Assembly: GCF_027596085.1 (NCBI RefSeq)
Contig: NC_072452.1
Location: forward strand, 6,144,790 to 6,208,789
DNA from: Anoplopoma fimbria
Taxonomy: Eukaryota; Chordata; Actinopteri; Perciformes; Anoplopomatidae
DNA: 64,000 bases
Reading direction: 5' to 3'
Below the pieces are notes generated by a model. The model made no database searches. It saw nothing but the letters and a program-made list of their open reading frames with translations, and was not told the DNA's origin. A program made the position numbers and the translations under genes. Within the stretch, counting starts at the first letter, position 1. Each line of letters opens with the position of its first letter. Positions 1 to 13,394 of the stretch are shown in pieces.

Positions 1-842
1 ACAGAGACAGTGGTAGTGACCACGGAGGGCCCACCGCGGGCCCCGGCGGCTCGCTGCCTCCGGGTCCGATGGGCGCAATGTCCCGGCTGCAGCACGACAC
101 CGAGGAGCTCGCCTCCAAGCGCGTCGACATCCAGAACAAGCGCTTCTACCTGGACGTGAAGCAGAACGTGAAAGGCCGCTTCCTAAAGATAGCCGAGGTC
201 GGGGCTGGGGGGAACAAGAGCCGCCTCACGCTCTCCATGTCGGTGGCCGTGGAGTTCCGCGATTACCTCGGCGACTTTATCGAACATTACGCGCAGCTGG
301 GCCCGACCAACCCGGACATAGTGCAGGATGAACCCCGGCGGGCCCTCAAGAGCGAATTCCTGGTGCGGGAGAATCGGAAATATTACATGGATCTGAAGGA
401 GAACCAGAGGGGGCGGTTCCTAAGGATCCGACAGACCGTTAATCGGGGGCCCGGATTGGGAAGCGCGCAAGGCCAGACCATCGCTCTGCCGGCGCAGGGA
501 CTCATCGAGTTCCGCGACGCACTGGCCAAGCTCATCGACGACTACGGCGTGGACGAGGAGCCGGCGGAGCTCCCGGAGGGCACCTCGCTCACGGTCGACA
601 ACAAGCGCTTCTTCTTCGACGTGGGCTCCAACAAGTACGGGGTGTTCATGCGGGTCAGCGAGGTGAAGCCCACGTACCGCAACTCCATCACGGTGCCGTG
701 CAAAGTGTGGTCCAAATTCGGCAACACCTTCTGTAAATACGCGGAGGAGATGAGGAAGATCCAGGAGAGGAGTAGAGAGAAACGGGCCTCCGAACTGCTA
801 CCTGAGGGCCCGCACGGCGGAGACGACGGCGACGACGACTGA
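1..842 (+). CDS. pura: Pur-alpha (Pura), single-exon CDS, 5' end just outside the window
   Basis: Pur-alpha is a single-stranded DNA/RNA-binding protein that prefers purine-rich GGN repeats. It acts in transcription, replication and neuronal mRNA transport. Three PUR repeats are visible, at roughly residues 43-107, 121-193 and 197-260 of the full protein, each with the RFYLDV / KYYMDL / RFFFDV type of core. The tail is acidic (GDDGDDD). The ATG at 69 is not the true start: the frame is open back to base 3 and reads RDSGSDHGG, the conserved Pur-alpha N-terminus after Met-Ala-Asp. Bases 1-2 (AC) complete that Asp codon, so only about 7 bases are missing and the protein is about 282 aa. The intact linker between repeats II and III favours PURA over PURB. 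The mammalian poly-Gly N-terminus and Gln-rich tail are absent. The CDS is GC- and CpG-rich, as usual for this intronless coding region. Confidence 0.95.
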   Translation, partial: RDSGSDHGGPTAGPGGSLPPGPMGAMSRLQHDTEELASKRVDIQNKRFYLDVKQNVKGRFLKIAEVGAGGNKSRLTLSMSVAVEFRDYLGDFIEHYAQLGPTNPDIVQDEPRRALKSEFLVRENRKYYMDLKENQRGRFLRIRQTVNRGPGLGSAQGQTIALPAQGLIEFRDALAKLIDDYGVDEEPAELPEGTSLTVDNKRFFFDVGSNKYGVFMRVSEVKPTYRNSITVPCKVWSKFGNTFCKYAEEMRKIQERSREKRASELLPEGPHGGDDGDDD

Positions 843-2190
843 CGCGGCGGTGGTGGTCGGGAGAGCAGACACGAAACACAACAACAACAACAACAACAAC
901 CGAGACTTTAACTGAACTCCGAGAGGGGGAAAAACCAGACTTTTAACTGTATAATAGAAAGAGAATCTCCAAGGGAATCACCCCACACACACAACCTCCA
1001 CAGACAAGGCAGCACATCTGCTGTCTCCTCCGCTCATTTTACTGGATGTCACCCCCCCCACTTACCACCCATGTAACAGTAAGCCGCTGCTATCAAGGAT
1101 CGAACTGTAAGATATGAACTGTTTTTCCTACTTGATTTAAGATGACAATGAACAGAGTGTTTATAGCTCTTATCAAACAAGACAGATTTTTTGCACACAT
1201 CAAAAGCTATTTCGAGAAAATGAACTGTTTCAATGTTTTCAAAATGGTAATATGCTAAGATTTAAACAAAAGTTTAAAAAAAAAAAAAGAAAAAAGGCCA
1301 GAGGTCTTATTATATAAAATGACAGTCTTCACGTAGAACGAATATTTGACATCAGCACAAAAGAGAATATATTATGGACTTTATGAAACCAAAATCTGAG
1401 ACCAGATGTATAGTTTATTATAAAGGTACGCAGAATAAATATGAAAAGCGCTCTAAAAGTGTATGAATTGCAGAACGCAGCACTACAGGCCTGTAAACAC
1501 CTGTCAGCATGTGTGTAGGCCCTTGTTTCCAAAAGAAGTTTGGCAAAGTAGGCTATAGTCTTTAAATTGACCTAAAGCGTAGTAGTAAATTGAAAGCATT
1601 TCTATCATGCCATTATGGAAAGGTTGAGACTCAAAAACGAAAAAGCCTATTTTGCGCGCCTCAAACAAATGGTATAAATCTATCTCTGAGCTACTATATT
1701 GAATATCAACTCTCTTGCACCATGTCCATATAAACCTAAATGAAAAAAAAGTGCTAACTTAGATGTACTAATTATGATTTTGTGAATCAGCTGTAAAAAA
1801 AAAAAAAAGAAATCCTTATTAAGATGCCCACGTTTTCTGTGGGTTAAGTTTTTTCTTTGTTACTTTGTTGTTTTTCCCTCTGGGGGAGGGGTGGGGGATG
1901 CAAAAGGATGAGGTCCACCTGTGGGAGCGCAAGGCGTGTGGCGAGGCAACGCATCCGCTCTGACGTCATTACGACCCGTGCCTTATACACTCCACTCGTT
2001 TACGTGGATGGTCCGTGACCTCGACCGCTGTACGTTTTCATTTACGAGTGATGTTATGTAGGCCGAAATATTTACCGGGGCTGCGTTAATTCGCACCCCG
2101 GCGATGCATGGAGCATTGGGTTGCAACACCGAGCTGAAAGGCTGCTGGGAGCTTGGGGGCCAACAATTATAGTGTGCAGAAACAGAGCTC
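843..2190 (+). other. pura 3'UTR and flank
   Basis: No coding gene is seen here. The sequence changes from GC-rich to AT-rich right after the pura stop and holds CAA runs (about 879-900) and A-runs. A possible poly(A) signal AATAAA lies at about 1435. Vertebrate pura genes have long 3'UTRs, so much of this is probably transcribed, but the end cannot be fixed from sequence. The short ORFs here look random. Confidence 0.45.
1961..1968. promoter_or_regulatory. consensus CRE palindrome (TGACGTCA)
   Basis: A perfect 8-bp CREB/ATF consensus site lies in a short CpG-containing stretch (about 1925-2110) that differs from its AT-rich surroundings. No start site or gene is evident beside it, so a regulatory role is only a possibility. 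Confidence 0.3.
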
Positions 2191-2196
2191 CACGCT

Positions 2197-2229
2197 AGAG
2201 CGGGCCCTTCGGACAGACGGGCCCGCTCT
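2197..2229. repeat. perfect 11-bp inverted repeat (hairpin)
   Basis: The arms 2197-2207 (AGAGCGGGCCC) and 2219-2229 are exact reverse complements around an 11-nt loop. Directly after it, at about 2233-2271, the 12-mer GTGTACCTACAC occurs twice and a second small inverted repeat (CCAAAGTG / CACTTTGG) follows. Confidence 0.6.
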
Positions 2230-2275
2230 TTGGAGTGTACCTACACCAAAGTGTACCTACACTTTGGAAACTAGG

Positions 2276-3211
2276 GGGTTGTTCAGTGTGTTGTGCCCAG
2301 AATCTCTAGCAGCACCCCTGCCCTGGTGGCCTCTCAGTAGAATAGAGATGTTTCTCCCTGGAACAGGAGAGTGAGCCAGGATGTACCACCAGGGTGTCAG
2401 CATGGTGATTCATCGGGAGATGTTAGGGGTGGTTTTGCACACCATATGCACCATGTTAACAAACAAAAAAACACCAACAACAACAACAAAAAAAACAAAA
2501 TCAGGAGTGGCTGGAAGAGGCTATTCGTCAGAGCTGAGATGGATGCTGTTAAAGAGCCAGCCGGCCGTGCCATGCCGTCAAGTCTGAGTGCAGTTTAGTG
2601 GATGGAGAGGCCTATCAGTGCAAGGCCAAGGCAGTATCTATCTCTTTATGGTGCTACAGCCCCTTGATCGCTCTTTGGGGGCCTCGCCACTCAGAGTATG
2701 TCACTTTTGCATTATTTTTATTCTGACGCTCTTCTTTTTTTTTTCTTCGAAGTTCTTTTCTCCGCATTATGTTGTCCAAAACGTGTCGGGTTTCTCCCTC
2801 CCGGGCAGAGAGGAAGCCGCCGACTAGTGTAGGACGTCTCATATTAGTGTGCAATATTGTGTGCGTGCCAATGGCGGCATTGCATCACGTGTATAGAATA
2901 TTATAGACTATTAAAAGACGAAAAAAATGTATAGGCTATGTGATCGGTAGATATTTGAAAGCATGACGATGAGGTTGATGCATCTGCATTATATTTCCGA
3001 AATGTGAAGTCTTTCTTCTCAAGCACTTTTGGTTAAAGTGTTAAAAACGTTAGACTTGTAGTGAGATTTTATTTCCTGTCATGTTCTGTAAACCAGTAGG
3101 CTTCCTAGTCCGCCTATCAGTGCACGTAGACTAGTTCTGGTGTTTTATGTCCCACTGCGGAGTGGCCCCAGAGAAAAAAAACCCTTTCCTTCCTCGTTCC
3201 TTCCCAACACA

Positions 3212-3301
<90 letters not shown>

Positions 3302-5805
3302 GAACAGCCTCTAACAGTCTCTGTGCCTGCCTCCCTGCAGTGGCCCACACTGGAGTTGAGTAGTATCTTGGGGTCTGGGTCCAGGGCTGGCTGACACACA
3401 CACCTGCATACAGTCTCCCTGTTGAGGCCTTTTGTCGCTATCTGGATGTTTGGGAGGCCTCTAAAGTATTTTGAGTGGTGTCTAGAACTGCACAAGGCCC
3501 CCTGTCATGAGTAGCCAGGAAACTGTGTGTTTGGGGCCTGAGTGCGGCCCCTACTCTCGCCTGGGACTGCCGATCGCAGGACAGGTGAACTACGATTGGA
3601 CTTTTGCTTGCCTGCGGTTTCACTTGAGCTAGGTGATAGTGATCGTCCGCATTAGACCCAAAGCACACAGGAGTTTGTTGTTGTTTTTTACAATGAGGAT
3701 CACTATCCTTCCCTCTTATGTGGGCAGACTCTGATCTCAGGTCTGCTTCTCTTTTCCAGCTTGTGATTCAAAGTGTAAAAAAAAAAGAAAAAAGGCCCTG
3801 GCTCATTGTCGGTGTAGTAAGGAGGCTACGCTGAAGTGCTAGTTTACTATTATCAATATGCTCTAAGCCGTTAGTTCACCTGCCAGCTATATTTATAGCA
3901 GGGTGGCCTTCAACACGAGGACTGAGCCTGGTCACAGGCCCTGTCAGGGTGGTGTGAAGGGGAAACACCGTCTGCATGGATTGCAGCTTTAGAGGCCTCG
4001 GCTAGATAAAAGCTGCTAATGTAGTTACAGCCTGGGCCTGCCTGACATGCGGGATAGCTGAGGCTAGACTGAAGCAGAATTTCCTCAAAGCAGACCTGTG
4101 CTGAAACAGTATCAAAAGCCCTATTGAATCATTGCTTTTTAAAAGTTGATCTGTGTTTGATTGTGCATGCCTGCGGCAACAGAGCCAAGAAAAATGTTCC
4201 CGAAAATCCCATCTGTTCCACGCAGGACGTTTTGGCCCAGGTTTGTCTCCGAGTGTTTGTGAAAGGCCTGATGAAGCCTGGCACTGCACTGTCGGGGCTT
4301 ACCAGCAGCAGCCTACCACGACCTACTGACCCGGCTGTCCGACAGATCCAGTTAGGCCTTTTCTCTCTGTTTTGGAGAAGAACAGGGAGTCTCTGTGCCC
4401 TCTAATGGAGATGAATACATTTCCTCACACTGCCCTTGGAATTATAAAAAGCCCATTTCCATTAAACACACTTACAAGCAACCTATGACTACGTCCTAGT
4501 AACGCACATCTGAGGTCAATCGGAGTTCATCTTGAGTTGACGCGAGTCTGGACTCTCTGTTGTGATACAGCACTTATTCCACAAAGTGTTCTAGCTTTAG
4601 CTTGATTGAATTCAGGCCTCCAGGAGGCTCGTGCTTCATGAAGACTGGAAATACAACACTTCCATCCTCTTTTTCTTTAATGGCCAAATATAAGGCGAGC
4701 CTGAACCTGCTCATAGAGTTCCCTTTGTGAGTGCCTCACTATGTGAAACGCACACATTTCAGTCATGCTTTTATTGCAGGATTATTCTGTTGTGAAACGC
4801 GACTCGTCCATTTTGGGTTGTAGTTTAATCAAGTTACAGAGAAGGGGGGCGCCTGGAGTGACCTTGCAGCCATGTTGTGCCCCCGTTACACAGTCATCCA
4901 TTCGTGGCACTCAAATGCAAAATGGAAGGCAGATTTACATTGGTGAGGGTGCACTGAAGCTGTTAGCATCGACAAGAATGATGTTTTGATTTATCATACA
5001 GCGGCAGCCATCGTAGCAATCCTTAATCATGATGTAATCTTGCCTTTTGTCTGTTATTACTGCGGTGTTTGTTTTGTCAAATGTTATTCAAAAGAGCTTT
5101 ATTTTTTGTTGCTCAAACAACATGTGACTAAATCATTCCTTACACATTTTAACTGATGGAAAGAAAGAAAACTGTAATCGTGGACGTAACTCAAAAGTGC
5201 AGCCGTAACTACTTGTTGCATGTACCCAAAGTCAGATTGCTATGATGGCTCCAGTCGCTTGTTCCTCCTTACTTTAAGTTGGAGATTATTCATGTGGTTG
5301 ACTTCATTCAAAACAGCCACATGTACACAGCTGATTACAGCAAACTTCCACAATTACTGACTTAAAACAGACTGAACTTCCAGACAACCAAATCCGCTCT
5401 TGTTTCTGGTTTCAGTGTTGTAGTCTTTCATTGGACATTAAGAGTTCCTGGCTGATCACACAGCCAATCGCAGCCTCTGGTCAAAGCCGGGCGGTATATG
5501 ACTCATCACAAACCCGCCGACAGAGGAGCTCATTCAGCACGTCTTCTTTTTTGCTCATGCCCCGAGTAGCAGGGTCCATCATGTTTGCAGACTGTACAGG
5601 CTACTGTTGTGTATACTTACAAAGACAGGCTTTCAGATGTTTTTGAAGATGTTGGGAAATGGATCCTGGATTTTTAAGGGGTGGGGTCAATGCACAATGA
5701 ACATATCCCATGTCACCGTTTGGTCTAAATCCCTTTACCATCCCCATATGAGATAATATGTTGTATCTTTCAAAAATATTTTATCTGTGGCGTGTGCGTG
5801 TGTGT
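2276..5805. other. intergenic or pura 3' region, no gene recognised
   Basis: Apart from the CA microsatellite at 3211-3299 I see no coding exon, RNA gene or recognisable element. The short open frames show no family resemblance and no splice-site support. Confidence 0.5.
3211..3299. repeat. (CA)n microsatellite
   Basis: About 44 CA units with one interruption near the left end. It creates spurious Thr-His and Cys-Val open frames. Confidence 0.95.
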
Positions 5806-5806
5806 G

Positions 5807-5849
5807 TATATATATATATATATATAAATATATATATATATATTTATAT

Positions 5850-5881
<32 letters not shown>
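5807..5881. repeat. AT-rich palindromic microsatellite
   Basis: TA repeats broken by AAATA and TTTATA, so the tract is largely self-complementary and could form cruciforms. Confidence 0.9.
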
Positions 5882-5889
5882 GGTTTGTT

Positions 5890-7435
5890 ATATATGATGC
5901 TCCTCCTTTCAGAAAATATAACATGTAAACAGGAAAAACATATTGCTGTTTTTTTCCTTTGTATTTTATACTTACAGAAAGCATTGAATAAAAATGGATA
6001 AATACTTGCACTTTAGATATATTAAGAAAAATAAAAAATCTGCATATTATTTTTGATAGGGATCTCACATTCAAAGAGTATACATTACAGGCTTTGTGAC
6101 TATTGCTGGACAGAGATGTATTGAGTTCTACTTATTGAAGTATATTTTGTCTGTGTGTCAGAAGGTTTACTAAAGTAAATTGCATGATAAAGTAGTGCTA
6201 CACCGATATTGTTCTTTTTTTAGTTGGTAATAATGTCTGAAAACTGTGATAACAACCCTATTGTACCATGTTTATCCTCTCCTCACCCCTTCTAGAATAT
6301 TTCTTACTGAAATATGGCCTTTCCTGACTACATGACGATGGTGCTTACTTTGGCTTTGACATCAAGCTCATCCTATACATCTCAACATCATCATAACTCG
6401 CGTCCTTACACTTCATTACTTTCTGTTATGTACTCTCACTACCTTATTAAATTTCCGTTGATGGCAAAAAAAAGGTGTGCTGTTTTGTACATTGCTGTTT
6501 GTTTTAATGTTGGGGAGCCTTGTTGTCTGAAAAATGACTAATAGCGCAATAAAAAGTCATTCCACATGTCCCTGTCTCTGCACAACTGTCTCAACACTAC
6601 AGAAATTTAAAGTAACATATTGAATATAATATATCTGTTGGCTAATTATTGCAAAATGTTAAAATAGTTATTCATATCTGTATGCTAACTAACACTGTTT
6701 TGCTACATACATTATATGTACAGTACATGAATGGGATGTTAATTATTCAAGCCTAATTCATTCATCACTGCTAACTACCTGCAATCATTTAAAACTTTAA
6801 AAGGAATTATATCCCTGTCAGACGTCCTAGGCTTCTTTATGAATAACACTGCCCCAAACACAATATATGGGTAGCAACAGTGTATGGATACAGAGATCAG
6901 ATCTTAAACAGAGTTCCAGACATCTGCTTTTGACTTCCATGTGGAAATTAAAAGTAGAGTGCCAGATTGTTGCCACAGCAGGAAAGAGGACATGCTGTTT
7001 ACAGAACAGTATTAAATGAAGCTTAGTCGAAGTTCAGTCAGGGAGACTTTCTTTACCTCCGTTTACCTACAGTCTCAATCATATCAGTGCTCAGTCCTGC
7101 TTCACATCACATCATTCAGATCTTCAACAAACTCTCTTCACCACCACCCACCAGTGTCTGGACTCTGGGGGGAAGTATTCCTGATCCAACCATGGTGTCT
7201 CTACTTCCTAAATACACTATGTCAAGATGGGGTCAAATCGCCGAAGGCACCTCACATTTCCCTTTATTGTGCAATATTTTTATACATTTATTTCTCACTC
7301 TAAATGAAGTCTCTCCCGATGAAACTTTTTACAGCCAGGTGAGTATTTTTTCACTCTGAAGGTCGTTGCACCAAAAGCAATAAAACAGATGGCATCTCCA
7401 ATTCAATTCAGCTCTTCAGTAAGTTGTGAACCAAA
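5890..7435. other. AT-rich intergenic DNA
   Basis: No gene is recognised. AATAAA-type hexamers occur at about 5987 and 6548 and could be distal pura poly(A) sites, but nothing shows that transcription reaches here. Confidence 0.4.
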
Positions 7436-7439
7436 CATA

Positions 7440-7835
7440 ATTAGGGATTTTCAAACAGAATTTTCTGGGCTAAGAGTCGACCCTGGCATAATATAGCCCC
7501 ATTTACCCAGGTTTAAGCTAAGCCCAGGGCTATGTGATTCACGCTGCACTTCTACTAGCCCTGGGTTAAATGTCCATTGGATCACAAGACTAATGTTTAT
7601 CTTCTAGAATGACACATTACTATTCTTGAATAGATTCGACAACAAAAACATGATGTAAAAAATCTGTTGTTTACTTAAGCCTTCACACTGGAAACTTTCA
7701 GCCCTGTGTTTAGTGGATTTATTACAGGATAACTCTGCAAACTCAAGGCCCGAAGCAGGGTCAACAATCCTTGGATAAAGTCGGGGTTAGGCCACTTTGG
7801 AATGTGCCAGTGTGAAGAGCTTATTTAGTTTGTAT
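7440..7835. repeat. possible degenerate dispersed repeat
   Basis: Several imperfect copies of a gCCCtGGG-type motif appear in both orientations (for example about 7490-7570 and 7750-7800), alongside wording such as 'cagtgtgaag' often seen in fish non-autonomous transposons. The boundaries and family are not clear. Confidence 0.25.
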
Positions 7836-10430
7836 AGCTTAGTGGTGGAAGGAATCTTTTTCATTTGAAAAGTACACTCCTTCCTTTTTGAATTGTGTTG
7901 TCTTTTTGCAGTCATCTGTGCTATACCAAACTTATGCAATTACATTCTGAAGGTAGCTAGATGATGGTATTTTAGATTGGCTCAGAGTTTGGGCTCTGTT
8001 ATAAGTTTAGAAAGCGTAATGTGTGTATGTAAAAGGAAGGTTTTCTGGTTACATTTTTTTTTAAATGTAAAACACTTTGAGCAACATAATTTGTATGAAA
8101 TGTGGTATAATAACGTTTTTTTATTTATTTATTACATAGCCATGCAGATATTTTTCGTAAACTAGCTAGCTGGTAAACTAGCTTACAATGTATTAGTATT
8201 AGGAGAAAGTTACTGGAAATGGAAAGAATATAAGACCGCGGGTTAAAAAAACATGAAACCCCTTTTGAAACAGGTGTTAGTTGAAGATTTTTTGTGGATA
8301 AGACACAATTTGAATCAAATAACATTTAAATAGAGAGCTAGCATTAACAACAAGATGCCTCTTTTTTCTTTTGGAAGAGAAAAAGAGGCGTGTCACAGCA
8401 GGAGAACCACAGGTGTTACTAATTAATCAATTAGGGCTACATTTAATTTAAACTAGCTTACACTATTCAACTAGCTTACACTAATTTAGTTTCAATGGCC
8501 CTTTGGGAAACTTGACATTAAATACTACAGAAACACGTTATTAGTAGCACATTATGGTAACACCTGTGCTTTTCCTACTATGAATTATCAAAATGTTTTC
8601 CGATATAAAAAAAAACCATCTACAGGCTAAACCTGTTCCTGACTGTCACCAAACCTACCATGACAGGGTTTAACGTTTAACGTGACTGTCTTTTGACAAA
8701 GTTAAACACTTAAACAAGTTGTTTCCATTTAATAAGATAAATTAAAAGGTTTTGCCTTTTTGTGGAGTTTCTTCATTCTGTTGTTCAGTCCCATATTCAC
8801 ACAGTGTTTCAGGAACAGGGAGACATTTCTCGGGCTGTTAGCATCTGTAGGACCTTCTTTTCTTCAGAGCTGGTCATCTTCTAATACCACATTCAGTGGC
8901 ACCACATTTGTAACAGTGTCAGTTAAGACTTTTTGAAGTCATTAGAAATGTCAACATGGCTCAAACGTTTGCAGATTAAAGTGGGCTCACAAGACACTTT
9001 TTGGGGCTAAGAAACATGCTAGCTAGCTTAGCAACATCACAGCTACAACTAGTAAAGCACCTCCCTCTTAAAGTAACAGGTGAACTATGTAGCTGAACGG
9101 GTACTGACTAAATATGTTAATAATAAATACAATATATATATTTTATCGAATATATTTAAATCCCCGTCCATTTTAACCCCGAAAAAATTACCAGAAAAAA
9201 GTATTAATATGCCTACATGCTATTATGCTAATCTAGGTTTGTTTTTCTAAACTCTGTCCTTGCAGGTTCACGTATATTTGCTGTTATCTTATTCTTAGTA
9301 TGGAGAAGTATCATGTTATGTTACACGTTCACTGTCCCACTCCAAAACAGTTTTTCATGTCCTTGGGACATTTTGTGTAAAAAGTGGACCACTGCTTGTT
9401 TAATCCCAATAAAAGCAAGTCCAGGGTGAATAATATCATGGTGGACAGTACACTCAGACAGCTTTAACAATCAGTGATTCACCATTTGGGTATTTGGTTA
9501 TTTCCAGTGAAGGGACTGACAAAAAAAACATATTTTTTATAATGTGGACATATTATATATAACCACTATGCTTACACAGGAATTCCATTTGATAAAATGA
9601 TAACGTAATCTAAATTTTGTTAACGGTAATCTAAATTTTTAAATTACCATAGTGACTGCTAAAAATAAAAATGTTTATCTTGTTCAACCAATCCAAACAA
9701 GCGTAGGAGGAGAACAGCCAGTTCAATATAAATATGAAACGATTACATCCTTTTGGTTTTGTAGCCAAAATTTTATTATAGATTTGTCATTTCAAGGTCA
9801 AAACAGCTCTCAAATAACCATGTCTATTTGACACTGATGGGAAGTATCAGCAGTCAGTATCATGGCATTAGTTTATAAATGGAATCAGCATCTCTCAGCT
9901 GAAGTAGCTGAGCCCCTCCAACACGTCTGCTGATGCAGGAGAAACACTACAAGACACCTGGAGGGAAAATGTAAGTGACGAAGAGGGCGGTGCCTTTTAA
10001 GTTTAGATTTGATGCATTGAAAGGAAATGAGGAGATGATACAGCGATTTATTACACCATGTTTTACTAGAAGCTATGCCATCCAGTTTTTAAAAGGCTCC
10101 ATGGTGCAGACTGTCAAATACCTATTTATGTGAAGTTAATGTAGCCTCTGTGTTGTGGGTTAGGCATGATACACCATGAATGCCATGAGATACATACTGT
10201 GAAGGTGAACTGTAGAATAACTACTTGTTTAAGGATGAAGGATGCCAGATGTTCTTTCATACTTAGTTCATTGTCTGTGGCTTTAAAGTATGTGAACACA
10301 TATGGCCTTGGTTAAATTAACAGCTTTTTTTATACTGAATTTGACTAGTGTGCTAACTTTCAAATGTTGCTCTTAACTGCAGGCTAAACATATCAGGGAG
10401 CATTGCTCCCCCAAAAAGTGCATTCACCCA
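7836..10430. other. AT-rich intergenic DNA, no gene recognised
   Basis: Both strands were read. No coding exon, RNA gene or recognisable mobile element could be supported. Minus-strand AATAAA hexamers at about 9773 and 10044 are possible distal psd2 poly(A) sites only. Confidence 0.4.
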
Positions 10431-10432
10431 TG

Positions 10433-10460
10433 TTATTATTATTATTATTATTATTATTAT
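10433..10460. repeat. (TTA)n microsatellite
   Basis: About nine ATT units. Confidence 0.9.
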
Positions 10461-10526
10461 ACCACAAATGAACGTCTACATAATAGCATAGATGTCCGTG
10501 GCACACAAGGTTTTTGCTGCTGTGGA

Positions 10527-10528
<2 letters not shown>

Positions 10529-10562
<34 letters not shown>
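10529..10562. repeat. poly(T) tract (poly(A) on the minus strand)
   Basis: An uninterrupted run of 34 T. It could be an internal A-tract of the minus-strand psd2 3'UTR or the tail of an old retroposed sequence. Confidence 0.9.
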
Positions 10563-10568
<6 letters not shown>

Positions 10569-11256
10569 GAGTAGACAATTTTAATAAATCACAAGCACAA
10601 CCATTTCTATAAAAGCTTACTTTATGAAGCACAGACTAAATATTCAGTAAATATGTCCTTTACATAGTATAAGCATCCTGTCAAAAAACAGTTCCGATAT
10701 ACAAACAAAACAAACAAAAAGACAGATCCAATGCTGACATCAAAGTGCCGAAGTTGTCATTTTTTAAATAAAACATAACAATCAACTTATTTTTTAATTT
10801 TTTTTGCCACAATCCTATAGTACAGCACAGGCCTACCCTAGAACATTGGGAAACAATGGTTAGCACAACAGCCAAAGTGACTATAAGGGGAAGTCTCCCT
10901 GTAAGAAAGCAGTTATTCGTCCTAACAATACGGCTTTATAAAACGATGCTTCCTCTCTGAAAACTCAGCTCCACTTCAACATTTTGGTCTGTACAAGGAT
11001 CCAGGATTCAAGCTGTGACTCCAGGTTTCCAGCCAAGCTTCCAAAAGAATCTCAGATCCTATCGGTCACTATTAATATGCCATAAGAAGCAACAGAGAAG
11101 CGGTGTCCAGAGCCAAAGATATCATATGCTGTCGATATCCACAACTCTGGTTCTGTCGACATGCTTCTGTGCCACACCGAGGCTGAGTAAGGGGGCGGCC
11201 GCTAAGCTCACTGATCTACAGTTGTGTCATATAAGAAAATTACGTAGAAAGAGAAA

Positions 11257-11258
<2 letters not shown>

Positions 11259-11316
<58 letters not shown>
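11259..11316. repeat. (GT)n microsatellite
   Basis: About 29 GT units inside the probable psd2 3'UTR; CA units in the transcript. Confidence 0.95.
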
Positions 11317-11319
<3 letters not shown>

Positions 11320-12473
11320 GGATCAATTAAGGTGCTCACAAACAGTGGTACCGCCACCCCATCCACAATTCCTCGCAACGTTACGCAAGTCCTCCTTCAA
11401 TGTGTGTTCCTCTGTTTGGAAAAACGTGTGCTGGATGTCTGTTTTGTCTGTTCTTGGCTGGCAGAGTCAGTCTTACTTAGAAAACCAAACCAGTCTCTTC
11501 TTAGAAAACACGTTTCTTTCTCCTCCTCCTGCTCCTCCCCCCACGTTGATGATGTTTTGATGGCTACTCTGCTGGTGGAGTTGTTGTTGCTGCTGCTGTT
11601 CCCCTCTCCATTCCAGTATACTGACAGGTTTCTGGACTTTAGCACATTAAGCTGGAGCAGTCCTGCTGCTACACTCTCCAATCAACTGTCTAACGTATGA
11701 CGGGGCCTGCTTTCCCAAAAACATCTTCAACTGAAGGATGGCAGTGGAAGGAATACACCAGTACTACTAAATGTTCAATACGAGGCCAAGCAAGCTACGA
11801 TAGGGTCCATGTTAACATGTAATAAACCAGAACCCTGATCGGTTAGATTTTCTGTTTTTAAAAGGTAAAGGTACATTTTTTTTTAACAAAAACACATCTT
11901 CAGCCTTTGTGCAGAAGATGCTTTTGAGAGAGCCAAGGCCGGATTGTGATGCTAGTCTTATTCAGCAGAAGGCCATCGGATTGATTCTCACCAAACATGC
12001 TCAATAAATTCTTAATAGAAAAACATGACCCTGCTCCTTTTACTTCTTCCTGTTGCCTACAGCTTTGATAACTCAACTGGAGCCACTTAAAAACAGCATG
12101 CCGATGCACACACATGCATGTGCACACACACACGTACAGCAGATGACCCACTCATACGGGACGCCTCCCACCCACTTTCCTGCTCTGCCCTTCACCCGGA
12201 TTTTCAGAAACCTCACACCTAACCATACATTGTTACACATCAACTGTGTCGTGATGCAAGAGGAATAGTTTGTGGGATAAAACGGAACGTGGCACGGTGC
12301 TTGTCATTCAGTCACATACCGTCATCCTCCTCGGTTCGGTTTTGACTTGTTAGATTGACAAACAGGATAACTGAATGCATGTCAGTATTTGGGGTAGCGG
12401 CAGATTAAATATCACAGACACAGACTTGTGATCTCTCTGACTGACTAACACTCTCTAAATCCTTCAAAAGCTA

Positions 12474-12670
12474 GTGTCAAGGTGCCTTTGAGTAAGGCAC
12501 TCAACCTCCAGTTCCTCTGGTGGAGCAGCTTAGTGCACAGTTAAAACCACAGCTGCCCCACTTTGCATCTCCTTCACACTTGCAAAATGTACGCAACTGC
12601 ACGAGACAGAAATTGCTGAAAAAGAGCAAGCATGCTCAGTGTGAACCCGTCCTGGGGTGAATAAAGGTTT
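12474..12670. repeat. fragment of a common teleost dispersed repeat
   Basis: The text 'gagtaaggcactcaacc' followed by 'agtgtgaa...aataaaggttt' matches a repeat I know from many fish genomes. A second fragment of the same type lies at 21150-21345. Confidence 0.45.
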
Positions 12671-13394
12671 GGAGGAATAAATAAATAAATAAATATGCTA
12701 TACATGGCAGGGACTTGATCCCTCTGAGAAGTTCTTTTGAGAGTTGGGACAGATATGTTGTATCTTCACACACCACAATGTAGGTCCGTACACACGCCTG
12801 TGGAGTGGCTGGGTGCGTAAACATGGGTGGAAAGAAAAAAGGGTAAATGCTACAGTAGTACCATCTCCATCTGCAGGACGAGGACAGGACAGAGAGGACG
12901 AAGCCAACCCGGTCCGTCCGTCCTTCTTTGTTCTCTGTCTGGCCTTAAACAAATACATTATAAATCACTCGAAGCTCTGCTTATAACTAAAAACACATTT
13001 AATCTAAAGACAACTGCATCGCTCTGAGTTTCATTTCTAAATAATACTGATGATGTTATAAATAGTGATCACAGTTATGATCATTCTTAATGTGCAATAA
13101 TTAAAGTTCAAAGGACTGAGGTTTGGCAGGGTCACTTGTCGGGTATCAAGCACGGGCTCCTGGTCTTCTTCATCTATTGCTCAAGGACAGAAACTTATCA
13201 CCAGGGTGGATAAATTCTGGGAAGGAGAGTGACATTTCTCCTGTTTCTTACTGTAAGTACAACAGGAGGAACGGAGGAGCCCAAAACACAAAATACTAAC
13301 AGAAAAAGCCCAGAAAGAAGTTGGAGGATTATGCTAGTTTGGCTCGAAGGGATGTTGTTCTGTGGGCTGAGGCCCCTGGTCCTCCTGCCTCCCC

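Larger units (their letters stand above)
10563..13394 (-). other. psd2: probable psd2 3'UTR and flank
   Basis: This stretch follows the psd2 stop codon on the minus strand. No coding gene is seen. It contains a GT microsatellite (11259-11316) and a dispersed repeat fragment (12474-12670). The 3' end of the transcript is not determined. Confidence 0.35.

Noticed and set aside
69..842. ATG at 69 as the pura start codon
   Set aside because: The frame is open to the window edge and the upstream residues match the conserved Pur-alpha N-terminus, so this Met is internal.
11015..11700. Two overlapping + strand frames across the GT repeat
   Set aside because: They depend on the microsatellite, lie in the probable psd2 3'UTR and show no family resemblance.
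843..13394. igip (IgA-inducing protein), expected near pura in mammals
   Set aside because: I looked for its conserved C-terminal motif and could not find it; a 50-codon gene could still be missed by eye.
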